A DNA stretch of 64,000 nucleotides from WTJH01 sp049889695 (GCA_049889695.1 JBMHCX010000005.1:186001-250000); one strand, 5' to 3'. Positions 1 through 7,991 are shown, counted from the first letter of the stretch. Program-made: numbers and translations. Notes: generated from the sequence alone by a model not told the origin.

Positions 1-221
1 AATTCATAGGCTATGAAAGCGACTATGATATTACAAAAGTCTATTTCGAAATAGATTTGGCCCCAGCTAATGAAGCCTTACTGTTTTTAAATACCATTTT
101 TTTGCGGCAATTTTCAGATCAGAAAAACCTTACACATATCAAAATTGGTGGAGAACGTAAGAGTTTTTTACTGAATGCCACCAAAGTGAAGTTTAAACTG
201 GATTGCCCCATAAAATTTTAA
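1..221 (+). CDS. DUF6702 family protein, 3' end only
   Basis: The window opens inside a gene read from base 3, leaving 72 codons before a TAA at 219-221. The residues visible (FIGYESD near the edge, then KIGGERKSF and a C-terminal KF) match the C-terminal half of DUF6702 proteins, roughly 165-residue flavobacterial proteins of unknown function that are commonly encoded just upstream of an M1 metallopeptidase, as here. The start and any signal peptide lie outside the window. Family recognition is from memory of conserved sequence and neighbourhood. Confidence 0.75.
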   Translation, partial: FIGYESDYDITKVYFEIDLAPANEALLFLNTIFLRQFSDQKNLTHIKIGGERKSFLLNATKVKFKLDCPIKF

Positions 222-288
222 CGTCTTAGAAAGATTTTAATTCCGTCAAAATAGCTTAATTTTAAAGCTGAACTAAACTAAAGCAACC

Positions 289-2598
289 ATGAAAAGATCT
301 TTATTTTCGTATGTAACCGTTGTGATCAGCTTATTTAGTTGGAGCCTAGTGGCACAAGAAGCACCTCAGCAAGAGCGTGAGCCAGGCCATATTAACAACA
401 ATAAGTTTAAACAACTCTACGAAGAATTCTCAACTCCTAACCGTTTTCGTACTGCCTCAGGAGCTCCTGGAGTCGATTACTACCAGCAGCAAGTGGATTA
501 TGTAATGGACATCGAGCTGGACGACAAAAACACCAAGCTCTACGGAGAGGAAACGATTACTTACACCAATAATTCCCCGGATGCCTTACCTTACCTATGG
601 GTACAACTGGATCAAAACTACCGCAGTAAAGATTCTCCAGCTTTGGAGAAAAATGGAAGCGGTGCAAGTCCTATCTCACAAGCGGGGAGCTTTGTTTCTA
701 ACTATATGCAGGAGCCTTTCGATGGAGGGTTTAATGTACAATCGGTAACAGATACGAATGGCAAACCCCTTCGACATATCATCAACTATACCATGATGCG
801 GGTAGACTTGCCATCGGCCATCCCTCCAGGAGGTCAATATTCATTTAAAATTAAGTGGTGGTACAACATCAATAACCACGTTACCAAGCGAGGTCGCTCA
901 GGTTATGAATTTTTCCCAGAAGATGGTAACCGTGCTTATGTAATTGCTCAGTTTTTCCCACGTATGTGTGTCTACAATGATGTAGAGGGTTGGCAAAACT
1001 ACCAGTTCTGGGGGAATGGAGAATTTGCACTTAACTTCGGGAACTACGAAGTAAACATCACTGTTCCTTCCGACCATATTTTGGAAGCTACCGGAGAGTT
1101 GCAAAACCCCAAACAAGTGTTAAGCAGAGAGGAATACAAACGTTTCACGGCTGCTCAGAATAGCTTCGACAAGCCGGTCATCATCGTTTCTCAAGAAGAG
1201 GCCACTGCAAAGGAATCTGAGTTTTCCGAGAAAAAGCGCACCTGGAAGTTTAAAGCGGACAACGTACGTGATTTTGGCTTTGCCACTTCTCGTAAGTTTA
1301 TCTGGGAAATGCAAGCGGTAAAAGTAGGCTCTAGAAATGTAATGGCGGTTTCAATCTACCCTAAAGAAGGAAATCCACTTTGGGAAGAGTATTCTACCAA
1401 GGCGGTTGTTCAGACGCTAAAAACCTATTCTAAATTTACATTCGATTATCCTTATCCCAAGGCCGTTTCCGTACACGCTAAAAATCAGGGGATGGAATAC
1501 CCTATGATTTGTTGGAACTACGGTCGCCCGAATCCTGACGGTACTTATTCGGATCGCACAAAATACGGGATGATCTCTGTGATTATTCACGAAGTAGGAC
1601 ACAACTACTTCCCGATGATTGTTAACTCAGACGAACGTCAATGGGGCTGGATGGACGAAGGGCTAGACACCTTTGTGCAATACCTGACAGAGCAAGAGTT
1701 TGGGGAGTCCTATCCTGAAGCTATTGCTCCTCTAGACGCCTATCCTTCTCGTCGAGGTGCTCCGTCCAAAATAGTGCCCTATATGGCCGGTGATCAGAGT
1801 TTTATTTCGCCCATTATGTCCAATCCAGAAAATGTATTCCAGCTGGGTCCTAACGCCTATGCTAAGCCGGCAACTGCATTAAACATCCTACGGGAAACCG
1901 TTATGGGGCGTGAACTTTTCGACTATGCCTTTAAGACATATGCGCAGCGTTGGATGTTTAAACATCCCACACCAGAAGACTTTTTCCGAACCATGGAAGA
2001 TGCTTCAGCTGTGGATTTAGATTGGTTCTGGCGAGGATGGTTCTACAGCACTGACAATGTTGATATAGGTGTTAAGGGAGTAAAGAAATTCTATGTTTCT
2101 TCCAAGCCGACACCTGAAGTACAAGAGCGTTTAGACCGCTTTGGAATGACACTGGCCGATTTACCTCCCATGGTATTTATGGCAGAAGAGGGAGCCGAAA
2201 CTTTGGAAGAGGCGGATATGTCAAAATCGCCATTAGAAGTTTCTCAAGCCCTTAAATCTTATGTAAATGAAAGCTTATCGGCCGAGGAGCGTGAAGCCCT
2301 TGAAGTGCCCAAATACTTCTATGAAATAGAATTCGAAAAACCCGGAGGTTTGGTTATGCCACTCATAGTGGAATACACCTATGCTGATGGCACAAAAAAG
2401 CGTGTCAACTACCCTGTACAAGTATGGCGGAAGAACGACGCCTCTGTCCGTAAGCTGGTTGCTTCAGACAAAGAGATCGTCGGGATCCAGGTAGATCCAG
2501 ATCAGGAAACTGCCGATATAGATCTCTCCAACAATGCTTGGCCTAAATCAGAAAGCGCTTCTGATTTCGATCGCTTTAAGGAACAGATCAAAGGCTAA
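289..2598 (+). CDS. M1 family zinc metallopeptidase (secreted)
   Basis: A 769-residue zinc aminopeptidase-like enzyme of the M1 (gluzincin) family, probably exported to the periplasm and hydrolysing peptides from the N-terminus. Residues 1-22 form a signal peptide ending VAQ. The catalytic signature is HEVGH at 434-438, with the third zinc ligand Glu457 in WMDEG, exactly the expected spacing. GMEYP at 401-405 stands where M1 enzymes carry the GAMEN substrate-binding motif. A beta-sandwich N-terminal domain precedes the catalytic part, and the last ~150 residues are an extra C-terminal region. The gene sits 67 bp after the DUF6702 gene and ends in a strong terminator. Substrate is unknown. Confidence 0.93.
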   Translation: MKRSLFSYVTVVISLFSWSLVAQEAPQQEREPGHINNNKFKQLYEEFSTPNRFRTASGAPGVDYYQQQVDYVMDIELDDKNTKLYGEETITYTNNSPDALPYLWVQLDQNYRSKDSPALEKNGSGASPISQAGSFVSNYMQEPFDGGFNVQSVTDTNGKPLRHIINYTMMRVDLPSAIPPGGQYSFKIKWWYNINNHVTKRGRSGYEFFPEDGNRAYVIAQFFPRMCVYNDVEGWQNYQFWGNGEFALNFGNYEVNITVPSDHILEATGELQNPKQVLSREEYKRFTAAQNSFDKPVIIVSQEEATAKESEFSEKKRTWKFKADNVRDFGFATSRKFIWEMQAVKVGSRNVMAVSIYPKEGNPLWEEYSTKAVVQTLKTYSKFTFDYPYPKAVSVHAKNQGMEYPMICWNYGRPNPDGTYSDRTKYGMISVIIHEVGHNYFPMIVNSDERQWGWMDEGLDTFVQYLTEQEFGESYPEAIAPLDAYPSRRGAPSKIVPYMAGDQSFISPIMSNPENVFQLGPNAYAKPATALNILRETVMGRELFDYAFKTYAQRWMFKHPTPEDFFRTMEDASAVDLDWFWRGWFYSTDNVDIGVKGVKKFYVSSKPTPEVQERLDRFGMTLADLPPMVFMAEEGAETLEEADMSKSPLEVSQALKSYVNESLSAEEREALEVPKYFYEIEFEKPGGLVMPLIVEYTYADGTKKRVNYPVQVWRKNDASVRKLVASDKEIVGIQVDPDQETADIDLSNNAWPKSESASDFDRFKEQIKG

Positions 2599-2606
2599 GA
2601 ACGATT

Positions 2607-2640
2607 AAAAATCCGCCACTCATGTGGCGGATTTTTCTTT
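2607..2640 (+). terminator. Intrinsic terminator after the M1 peptidase gene
   Basis: A 13-bp perfect stem (2607-2619 with 2624-2636) around the loop TCAT ends in a T-run continuing to about 2640. The A-rich left arm means it could also stop transcription from the other strand. It separates the peptidase from tatA. Confidence 0.9.
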
Positions 2641-2666
2641 TTATCTTTACCGAAAATTACAGCTGA

Positions 2667-2948
2667 ATGTTCTTCTTTATCAGCGGAGCTGAAATCGTTT
2701 TTATCTTTTTTATCATTTTGTTGGTCTTCGGAGCCGACAAAATCCCTAGTATTGCCAGAACACTTGCGAAAGGGATGACGCAAATACGGCAGGCCACAGA
2801 CGATATTAAGTCCGAAATACAGCGCTCTGCCGATATCGACTTTAATCAACCGACACAGACCTTACAGAAAAAATTCGAAAATGAGGTTAAAGAGGTTAAA
2901 GACGAGATTGAAAAAGTGTCGGGTGTAGTGAAGCGAAAAAAGCCCTAG
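2667..2948 (+). CDS. tatA: Sec-independent translocase TatA/TatB/TatE-type subunit
   Basis: A 93-residue TatA-family protein of the twin-arginine export system in the cytoplasmic membrane. It has the family layout: one N-terminal membrane helix (about residues 3-21), an FG hinge in VFGADKIP, an amphipathic helix (about 24-50) and a charged, Lys/Glu-rich tail likely to be coiled. Whether it acts as TatA or TatB cannot be settled from sequence. A TATCTTTA stretch at 2642-2649 may be its -7 element. The TAG stop shares four bases (CTAG) with the stop of the convergent methyltransferase gene. Confidence 0.85.
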   Translation: MFFFISGAEIVFIFFIILLVFGADKIPSIARTLAKGMTQIRQATDDIKSEIQRSADIDFNQPTQTLQKKFENEVKEVKDEIEKVSGVVKRKKP

Positions 2949-3586
2949 AAAACTCTACTTAGGGTTATTCCATCCCTTAGAGGTACCAGTACACTTTCTA
3001 CTCTTTTATCATTAGCCAGGCGCCGATTGAACTCTTGCAATACACGCGTATCTTCATCGTCTTTGTCTGCTTCTTCTAACACCTTTCCATTCCAAAGTAC
3101 GTTATCCGATAAAATAAGTCCACCGCTCTTCATACGCGGAAGAATATTTTCGTAATAGTTGAGGTAATTGTTTTTATCGGCATCGATGAAGACCAAGTCA
3201 AAGTTTCCTTTGATGGTCGGAATAATGTCTAAGGCCTTTCCAAGATAGGTTTTGATCTGATCTGCATAGGGCGATCGATTGAAAAATCGCTGCTGAAAAT
3301 CAACTAATTCCTCATTGCAATCAATAGTGTGTATGGTGCCGTTAGGCGATAATCCTTCTGCCAGACAAAGTGTAGCATATCCAGTAAAAGTTCCTATTTC
3401 AAGTATACTGTCTGGACGTAAGAGTTTTGCTAACAAACTTAAAAATCTTCCCTGCAGAGGTCCGCTTGCCATTCGGGGTTGAAGAATCTTTTGATGGGTT
3501 TCTCGGTAGAGCTGATCCAAAAGTTCGTTTGCGGGGCTGCTGTTTTTTTGGGAGTATTCTAATAGTAGATCACTAATAAAGTGCAT
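2945..3586 (-). CDS. Class I SAM-dependent O-methyltransferase (caffeoyl-CoA OMT-like)
   Basis: A 213-residue cation-dependent O-methyltransferase. Motif I (EIGTFTG, residues 63-69) binds S-adenosylmethionine. Asp135 in FIDADKNNY and the Asp161-Asn162 pair in LSDNVLW are the expected metal ligands of the catechol/caffeoyl-CoA OMT family (COG4122). The protein is cytoplasmic and its substrate is unknown. It is the last gene of a minus-strand operon (DUF6095, flavin reductase-like, OMT), with a 2-bp gap to the preceding gene. Its stop overlaps the tatA stop tail to tail. Confidence 0.92.
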   Translation of the reverse strand: MHFISDLLLEYSQKNSSPANELLDQLYRETHQKILQPRMASGPLQGRFLSLLAKLLRPDSILEIGTFTGYATLCLAEGLSPNGTIHTIDCNEELVDFQQRFFNRSPYADQIKTYLGKALDIIPTIKGNFDLVFIDADKNNYLNYYENILPRMKSGGLILSDNVLWNGKVLEEADKDDEDTRVLQEFNRRLANDKRVESVLVPLRDGITLSRVF

Positions 3587-3588
3587 GA

Positions 3589-4209
3589 TTAATCCTTTTT
3601 TGGGCGTGCATAGGGAAAGCGTTCTAAGAGTTGTGGGAGGGCATATCCCTCAAGACCGTTGATGGTAACGACTTCTCCCTGATCGAGTTGCACCCAGCCG
3701 TCGGGTTGAAGAAGTTTCTCCTGAACAAAAACCTGTTCGATCGCCCCGACTATCAGATAGGTGTCGCTTTCTTGAATATGGTACTCACTGACAAAGCGAC
3801 ATCCGATTTGAACGGGCGCTTCCGCTACATAAGGCGCATTGAAATCCGCTTTAAACTCCGCTTGTAGCCCTGTTTGTTCAAATTCGGAGATATTTTCCGG
3901 ATATTTTGCGCTACTGTGATGGGCGTCCGAAATTTGGTGTGCAGCGATCTGATTAAGCGTGAAGAACCCCGTGGCGCTTAAATTAGCATAGGTGTGGCGA
4001 GGGACCGTCTTTGGCCGTAACATAAACCCTAATAAAGGCGGTTGACTACTCAGGTGGATAAGAGAATTAAAAACAGCAACGTTGGTCTGTCCAGCCTGAT
4101 TTTGAGTGCCGACAAGGGTAGCAGATTTATAACCTGAAATACTGTTGATGAGTTGCATCCGATAGAGTCGCTCCATGGATGCAATGCTAGCTTGATCGAA
4201 AAAGTGCAT
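3589..4209 (-). CDS. Flavin reductase family (FMN-binding split-barrel) protein
   Basis: A 206-residue flavin reductase-like protein. The start MHFFDQAS at 4209 is chosen because a purine-rich AGGGGA lies just upstream and because a longer reading to 4272 would run into the preceding DUF6095 gene. The split-barrel flavin-binding fold is indicated by GYKSATLVGT, PPLLGFMLRP and TARHTY-like residues (here PRHTYAN), followed by FTLN. Related flavobacterial proteins bind FMN and may supply reduced flavin, but no partner monooxygenase is in the window. It is followed at 2 bp by the methyltransferase. Confidence 0.88.
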   Translation of the reverse strand: MHFFDQASIASMERLYRMQLINSISGYKSATLVGTQNQAGQTNVAVFNSLIHLSSQPPLLGFMLRPKTVPRHTYANLSATGFFTLNQIAAHQISDAHHSSAKYPENISEFEQTGLQAEFKADFNAPYVAEAPVQIGCRFVSEYHIQESDTYLIVGAIEQVFVQEKLLQPDGWVQLDQGEVVTINGLEGYALPQLLERFPYARPKKD

Positions 4210-4231
4210 TTCCCCTGATGAATTATTTTGG

Positions 4232-4435
4232 TTAAGAATTGGATTTTTTATCAAAGTAGAGCACAGCGGCAAGCAAAATAGCCACAGTTCCCACTAAAAC
4301 ACCAATAAATTTGAAATGATCTTTCGTTTGATTGTCGGCTAAAAAGCCATCAAAAACTTTTAGATCTAAGTACCGTATAAAGAATCCTAAGGGGATAAGA
4401 ATCAATAGAAATCCGAGTTTCTTGGTATTTTTCAT
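4232..4435 (-). CDS. DUF6095 family small membrane protein
   Basis: A 67-residue protein with two predicted membrane helices (about 8-22 and 44-61) separated by a charged loop. It matches the flavobacterial DUF6095 family, of unknown function. It is the first gene of the minus-strand operon with the flavin reductase and methyltransferase, and its stop lies 22 bp before the next start. Confidence 0.8.
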   Translation of the reverse strand: MKNTKKLGFLLILIPLGFFIRYLDLKVFDGFLADNQTKDHFKFIGVLVGTVAILLAAVLYFDKKSNS

Positions 4436-4483
4436 ACGGGAATATACATTTTTTATATAATTTAATGGATAAAATAAAAAGAT

Positions 4484-4909
4484 ATGAAATGGACTTTAGT
4501 GTGTTGTAGTTTGTTCTTCTTTGGAGGCCTTCAGGCCCAAAGTGTTGAAGGTAAATGGGCTACGGTAGATGATGAAACAGGTGAAAAGAAATCCATCGTT
4601 TCTATAGAAGTTATGGACGGAAAACTCCAAGGGACCATTGTTGAATTATTGCTAGCTGAAGATCAAGGAAAATTATGTGTTAACTGTACGGGGAAGAAAA
4701 AAAATCAGCCGATACAAGGGATGCAGATTGTTAATGATCTTGAAAAAGACGGGGACGAATGGTTGGACGGGACCATCTTAGACCCTAAAAATGGTAAAGA
4801 ATACAGTTGTATTATCTCTCTGGAAGAAGCCAATAAACTCAAGGTAAGAGGCTATTTAGGCTTTTCAATTATTGGGAGAACCCAGTATTGGTACAGAGTG
4901 GAGGACTAA
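4484..4909 (+). CDS. DUF2147 domain-containing secreted protein
   Basis: A 141-residue exported protein. A signal peptide ending GLQAQ (about residue 19) precedes a DUF2147 beta-barrel-like domain. Typical family features are GKWATVDDETGEKKS at the start of the mature part, the CVNCTGKKKNQPIQG segment and the C-terminal GRTQYWYR. The function is unknown; the family is periplasmic or secreted. The two cysteines of CVNC are conserved in many members. The gene ends in a 4-bp stop overlap with the convergent next gene. Confidence 0.88.
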   Translation: MKWTLVCCSLFFFGGLQAQSVEGKWATVDDETGEKKSIVSIEVMDGKLQGTIVELLLAEDQGKLCVNCTGKKKNQPIQGMQIVNDLEKDGDEWLDGTILDPKNGKEYSCIISLEEANKLKVRGYLGFSIIGRTQYWYRVED

Positions 4910-5178
4910 TCTTTTTTTTCTTTCGAGAGTTCCACCCAATTTTTGTCGGCTTCTTTTCGCGCATTCGTTGCTTTTAACCAGAGTTTTTTGGTGCGTTCAT
5001 TATAAAAGATGATGCTGTCCTTTCCTTCGACTACAAATATGCTGGGGTCAGCGCTATATAGATATCCCTTTTTAATGGCCCAGCCACAATTACCCTCATA
5101 GAGTGGGTTTTTAACTTCTTGCCCATAGTTCATTTGCATAATTGCCATGACGCATAGGTAACCCAATACTTTTTTCAT
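4906..5178 (-). CDS. Hypothetical secreted protein, 90 aa
   Basis: No family recognised. Residues 1-19 form a signal peptide (ending MNYG, cut before QEV). The short mature part is rich in Lys, Tyr and Asp and ends in a charged KKEKKD-like tail. It is convergent with the DUF2147 gene, with stops overlapping by four bases (CTAA). Reading frame, signal peptide and tight packing support it as a real gene. Confidence 0.65.
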   Translation of the reverse strand: MKKVLGYLCVMAIMQMNYGQEVKNPLYEGNCGWAIKKGYLYSADPSIFVVEGKDSIIFYNERTKKLWLKATNARKEADKNWVELSKEKKD

Positions 5179-5211
5179 TATAAGTTCGCTTGATGAATGT
5201 TCTCACAAGAT

Positions 5212-5239
5212 AAAAAAAGGATTCCTTTCGGAACCCTTT
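5212..5239 (-). terminator. Intrinsic terminator (minus strand) after the 223-aa gene
   Basis: On the minus strand a GGGTTCC/GGAATCC-type stem with a GAAA-containing loop is followed by seven T. It lies 22 bp past the stop of the secreted 223-residue gene at 5262. Confidence 0.75.
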
Positions 5240-5261
5240 AATTCTCTGATGTCACTAATTC

Positions 5262-5933
5262 TTAATAGGCCTTAGCGATATTTAGCGTGTAATTGCGAAT
5301 AATATTTACGTCTCCACGGTTTTTGTAGTAAGCTTCCATTGCTTTTGTTTGCTCTTGTAATTTTCGGCCAGTAAGGATGAGGTCTTCCCAGTTTTTATAG
5401 CTCACCGCCACCCAGTGTGTGGCTCCTTTAAACCCTCCGATTTCATAAGTGCCAAAACCAACTGCTCGATCGCCCATGATGCTACTGAGGTCTTTGACGA
5501 CTTTGTCGTGCGCGGCCTTAAATGCCATAGGGTTGGCTGCGGAAAACTCATAGATCTGTACGTACTGGTAATCATCTGAGCCACCCTCCCAACTGAGTAC
5601 ATTCCCAGAGGAACTGTGCGTCCATTTTTCAACATGATTATTGAGTTTTTGGATAAAGGCTTGCCATTTGTCTTCGGAAATAGAATCTTTTCTTCCCCAA
5701 TTGGCTGGATCGCCATACAGGACTACTCTGTGCGAAGACATATTGTTACCAATACTCATGGCTTCAACATTAATTCCACCCGATTTAAATTCGGCGTCTC
5801 CCCAAATATCGTCGGTAAGGGCAAGGATAGCAGATTGAGTACCTCGTTTTGCTTTAAACTGGTACTCCATAAATGCATTTTGTGAAAAACCATAAGTCGC
5901 CACAAAGATGCATATGAAAGTTAGCTTCTTCAT
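5262..5933 (-). CDS. Hypothetical secreted protein, 223 aa, two-part repeat
   Basis: No named family recognised. A signal peptide (about residues 1-17, ending GFSQ) leads a soluble mature protein. The two halves look related: each holds a Tyr-rich strand and a WG/W-containing helix (DPANWGRKDS in the first half, THWVAVSYKNWEDL in the second), which suggests a duplicated ferredoxin-like alpha/beta domain of the kind seen in dimeric alpha-beta-barrel proteins. This fold guess is inference. It has its own terminator downstream and probably its own promoter in the 127-bp gap upstream. Confidence 0.75.
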   Translation of the reverse strand: MKKLTFICIFVATYGFSQNAFMEYQFKAKRGTQSAILALTDDIWGDAEFKSGGINVEAMSIGNNMSSHRVVLYGDPANWGRKDSISEDKWQAFIQKLNNHVEKWTHSSSGNVLSWEGGSDDYQYVQIYEFSAANPMAFKAAHDKVVKDLSSIMGDRAVGFGTYEIGGFKGATHWVAVSYKNWEDLILTGRKLQEQTKAMEAYYKNRGDVNIIRNYTLNIAKAY

Positions 5934-6060
5934 TATAAATTAGTTTTTAGTTATCTTCTAAGATAGTGAAAATCCAACAAACGTTCTTATGGTAGGACAA
6001 AGGGTTTTACATTTGAATAGCAACAGGCACTTAATTCAAGCATAATTTAATTTTAACGAT

Positions 6061-6171
6061 ATGTATTGTTGGAAATGTAAACACCAATGGAAAAGAACGA
6101 AATGGCAGGAATACATCTCTTTTTTGAGTAAGTGCCCCAACTGTGGTTCCCGCTGGCTTATTCGATTTTAA
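6061..6171 (+). CDS. Small zinc-ribbon protein, 36 aa
   Basis: A 36-codon frame that encodes a compact zinc ribbon: CWKC at residues 3-6 and CPNC at 25-28, separated by a basic helix rich in Trp and Lys. The ATG follows TTAACGAT, resembling the TAACGATAAC before the lipoprotein start at 9858. Two CxxC pairs in 36 residues are unlikely by chance, and the remaining residues fit a zinc-knuckle mini-protein. Role unknown; it might bind RNA, DNA or a partner protein. Confidence 0.6.
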   Translation: MYCWKCKHQWKRTKWQEYISFLSKCPNCGSRWLIRF

Positions 6172-6204
6172 GGGATTTCCTTTCCGGGGGGTTGATCTAG
6201 AAGC

Positions 6205-6351
6205 TTATTCTTGGCTAAAGTAAGCGGCAATAAGGGCAACGATTCCCAGGAGGAGTATCAAGTTTTTATTTTCTAATAAAAAATCATACAAGGTCAGTAC
6301 AATAGCGAGGCCAATAAGGGAAAAGCCGAGGGTTTTTAACAGTTGTTTCAT
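6205..6351 (-). CDS. Small two-helix membrane protein, 48 aa
   Basis: A 48-residue frame beginning MKQLLKT. It has two hydrophobic segments (about residues 8-22 and 31-44) joined by a short polar loop LLENKN. It starts 11 bp after the stop of the 171-residue membrane protein gene on the same strand, so the two are probably cotranscribed. No family recognised. Codon pattern and operon placement support expression. Confidence 0.55.
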   Translation of the reverse strand: MKQLLKTLGFSLIGLAIVLTLYDFLLENKNLILLLGIVALIAAYFSQE

Positions 6352-6362
6352 GGGGCAAGAAT

Positions 6363-6878
6363 TTAGGGATGTAAAGCAGCTTCTTCGTATTGCATTAAAT
6401 GTCTTTTATACACTTTCATCCGGGTGTAGGCATTGCTGTCGATTACTAATATAACAGTCAGCATTGCGATCGTCGAAATACAGATCGCTCTCCAATTGGG
6501 GAGCTCTATAAAGACGAGCATGATACTAGCAACGGCAATCATAATTGGAATTACGATAAAGACAACTCTTTCATACTCCGTAATGGTTTTCTCTGCTCTT
6601 AGGGCTTCAGATTTTACAAATGCAGCCACATCATTGGCGTGATCTATTTGAAAAGTCTTTACTCGTGTGTAGTTTGTATACAAGAGACCAGCCCCAATTA
6701 AAAGGAGCAAACTGCCACAAATGAGTAATGGATACAAATACGCACGAGCCATTTCAGATTTCCCGAGTTGCCAAAACCCGATGGCTCCAGCAAGGAAGCA
6801 TAACCCAAAAAAAACAAAAAAACGGGATGAAAAAATTTCATCCTTCGCCCATTCCAACGATAATTTTAAGATGTCCAT
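6363..6878 (-). CDS. Hypothetical membrane protein, 171 aa, four helices
   Basis: An integral membrane protein with predicted helices near residues 21-38, 46-68, 102-124 and 128-147. A charged stretch (HANDVAAFVKSEALRAEKTITEYERV, of which the middle is helical and acidic) lies between helices 2 and 3, and the cytoplasmic tail is basic. Similar proteins occur across Flavobacteriaceae without assigned function. The gene starts its own minus-strand unit and is followed by the 48-residue membrane protein. Confidence 0.75.
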   Translation of the reverse strand: MDILKLSLEWAKDEIFSSRFFVFFGLCFLAGAIGFWQLGKSEMARAYLYPLLICGSLLLLIGAGLLYTNYTRVKTFQIDHANDVAAFVKSEALRAEKTITEYERVVFIVIPIMIAVASIMLVFIELPNWRAICISTIAMLTVILVIDSNAYTRMKVYKRHLMQYEEAALHP

Positions 6879-7010
6879 TCAAAAAGGTAAATAAGTATAA
6901 TTCGACAGTGTAAAAATAGAAATTCTACCATGTAAATATAGGGGCTTTGGAGGGGAGGTTCAATAGCGATCAACAAAGTTCAACGATCGATTCAAATGGA
7001 ACGTCAATGT

Positions 7011-7181
7011 TTATTTTTTAAATTGTTGGGTGAGTTTTAAAAGTAAGTAAATAAGTCCTGAAAAAGTGCCGATTAACAATAATGTTGGGGCGCCCATCAG
7101 GTGAAAAAATTTAAAGAGAATACTGAGTAAAAGGGTGGTAATCGACACCACTCCAAGGGTAGTTGTTGTTTTGTTGATCAC
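7011..7181 (-). CDS. Small two-helix membrane protein, 56 aa, GTG start
   Basis: A 56-codon frame opening with GTG at 7181, preceded on the minus strand by a good AGGAGAA ribosome site, which is unusual for this genome. Two hydrophobic helices span about residues 9-27 and 31-49. The turn between them (FFHLMGAPTLLLIG) resembles the turn seen in many Bacteroidota two-helix mini-proteins, including the membrane part of GldL-like proteins. The tail is basic (KLTQQFKK). Function unknown; the likeness to GldL is only in layout. Confidence 0.6.
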   Translation of the reverse strand: MINKTTTTLGVVSITTLLLSILFKFFHLMGAPTLLLIGTFSGLIYLLLKLTQQFKK

Positions 7182-7641
7182 TTTCTCCTAAGGGGTTAAG
7201 ATGATTGATATTTACCCGAAAAAGATAAGAGAATACGAGCACCCTGCCAAATAGATGAATAGGGCTCAGGCATGTTCGAGGGTGGAGTACGGGTCAATGA
7301 TTGTTCAATTCCTGTTATGGTCGCATTTTGTTTTGCTCGCTATTTGGTTGCCGCTAGCGGTTCATTCCATTCTTGAAAAAATTGCCTCAGCATCGTTATG
7401 TCAGTTGGGTTTTCTATCACTTCGCGAGGTTATTTATGGAGTCATTACAAAAAATAATGGTCTATGAGTAAAAGTGGTGGCTCTTAGACGTTTTAAAGAC
7501 CATCCTAACGAATTATAATTTATATTTGCCACGGTGTAGCTGTCAAGATTTTACGCCGAAATTAAACACATTCTCAATCTTTATTCGTTTTGTGTTCAAT
7601 TTCAATAGGTTAAATCGGCCCCATCAAAGCCTAAAGCGCGC
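7182..7641. other. Gene-poor stretch before tRNA-Val
   Basis: No convincing gene. A 70-codon frame at 7255-7467 preceded in the same frame by a 17-codon stub (7201-7254) has no recognisable domain and an odd composition. A TATATTTG at 7521-7528 fits a -7 promoter element and could serve the tRNA gene, with a leader of about 110 bases. An A/T-rich segment at 7555-7610 directly precedes the tRNA. Confidence 0.5.
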
Positions 7642-7719
7642 GGGTGTTTAGCTCAGTTGGTTTAGAGCGCTACCTTGACAGGGTAGAGGTCACTGGTTCG
7701 AATCCAGTAACACCCACCA
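7642..7719 (+). tRNA. tRNA-Val (anticodon GAC), CCA encoded
   Basis: Cloverleaf assembled by eye: acceptor GGGTGTT pairs with AACACCC, the D arm holds AGCTCAGTTGG, the anticodon stem CTACC/GGTAG encloses the loop TTGACAG (anticodon GAC, valine), and the T arm holds GGTTCGAATCC. The discriminator A at 7716 is followed by an encoded CCA (7717-7719). Confidence 0.95.
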
Positions 7720-7721
7720 AG

Positions 7722-7757
7722 AAAAAAGGGACTTCCAATAGGTTGTCCCTTTTTTTA
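7722..7757 (+). terminator. Intrinsic terminator after tRNA-Val
   Basis: AAAAAAGGGAC (7722-7732) pairs with GTCCCTTTTTTT (7745-7756) across a 12-base loop, two bases after the tRNA CCA end. Confidence 0.9.
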
Positions 7758-7820
7758 TACCTACTGTTTACGATCTGTAGAGATAGGTCATTGTTAACCG
7801 AATATTATCATTCCCGTAAG

Positions 7821-7836
7821 TGTGACTTTTGTCACT
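7821..7836. promoter_or_regulatory. Crp-type palindrome 1
   Basis: TGTGA-CTTTTG-TCACT: the GTGA-N6-TCAC core of Crp operators is perfect, and only the last outer base departs from TGTGA-N6-TCACA. It lies 64 bp past the tRNA-Val terminator and about 1.1 kb upstream of the Crp/Fnr-family gene. The nearest possible target is a transcript ending at the hairpin 7911-7939. Confidence 0.6.
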
Positions 7837-7870
7837 GCTATAACGGAAGTAAAACCTTACATTTAGTATA

Positions 7871-7886
7871 GTTTATAACCATAAAC
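7871..7886. promoter_or_regulatory. Palindrome GTTTAT-N4-ATAAAC, copy 1
   Basis: A perfect 6+6 inverted repeat with a four-base centre AACC. Its centre is 50 bp from that of the Crp-type palindrome at 7821-7836. It has the same 16-bp, 5-N6-5 geometry as Crp/Fnr operators but different half-sites. Confidence 0.4.
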
Positions 7887-7910
7887 TTTTTCATACACCA
7901 ATTTGTTTTT

Positions 7911-7939
7911 AAACCGTCATGTTTCCATGGCGGTTTTTA
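7911..7939 (+). terminator. Terminator-like hairpin without an upstream gene
   Basis: AAACCGTCATG pairs with CATGGCGGTTT (one T-G pair) around TTTC, followed by a short T-rich run. No gene lies between the tRNA terminator and this hairpin, so it would end a non-coding transcript if active. Confidence 0.55.
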
Positions 7940-7991
7940 CTTTAATTTTTTTTGTTAATTAGATGTGATTTATTCTTAATGGAATGAATTA

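Noticed and set aside
4210..4272. Longer start for the flavin reductase-like gene
   Set aside because: It would overlap DUF6095, while ATG 4209 has an AGGGGA ribosome site and matches the family N-terminus.
7201..7467. Two frames in one phase (17 codons, stop, 70 codons) before tRNA-Val
   Set aside because: No recognisable domain, signal or homology pattern, and the second frame's residue mix looks random; not reported as a gene or pseudogene.
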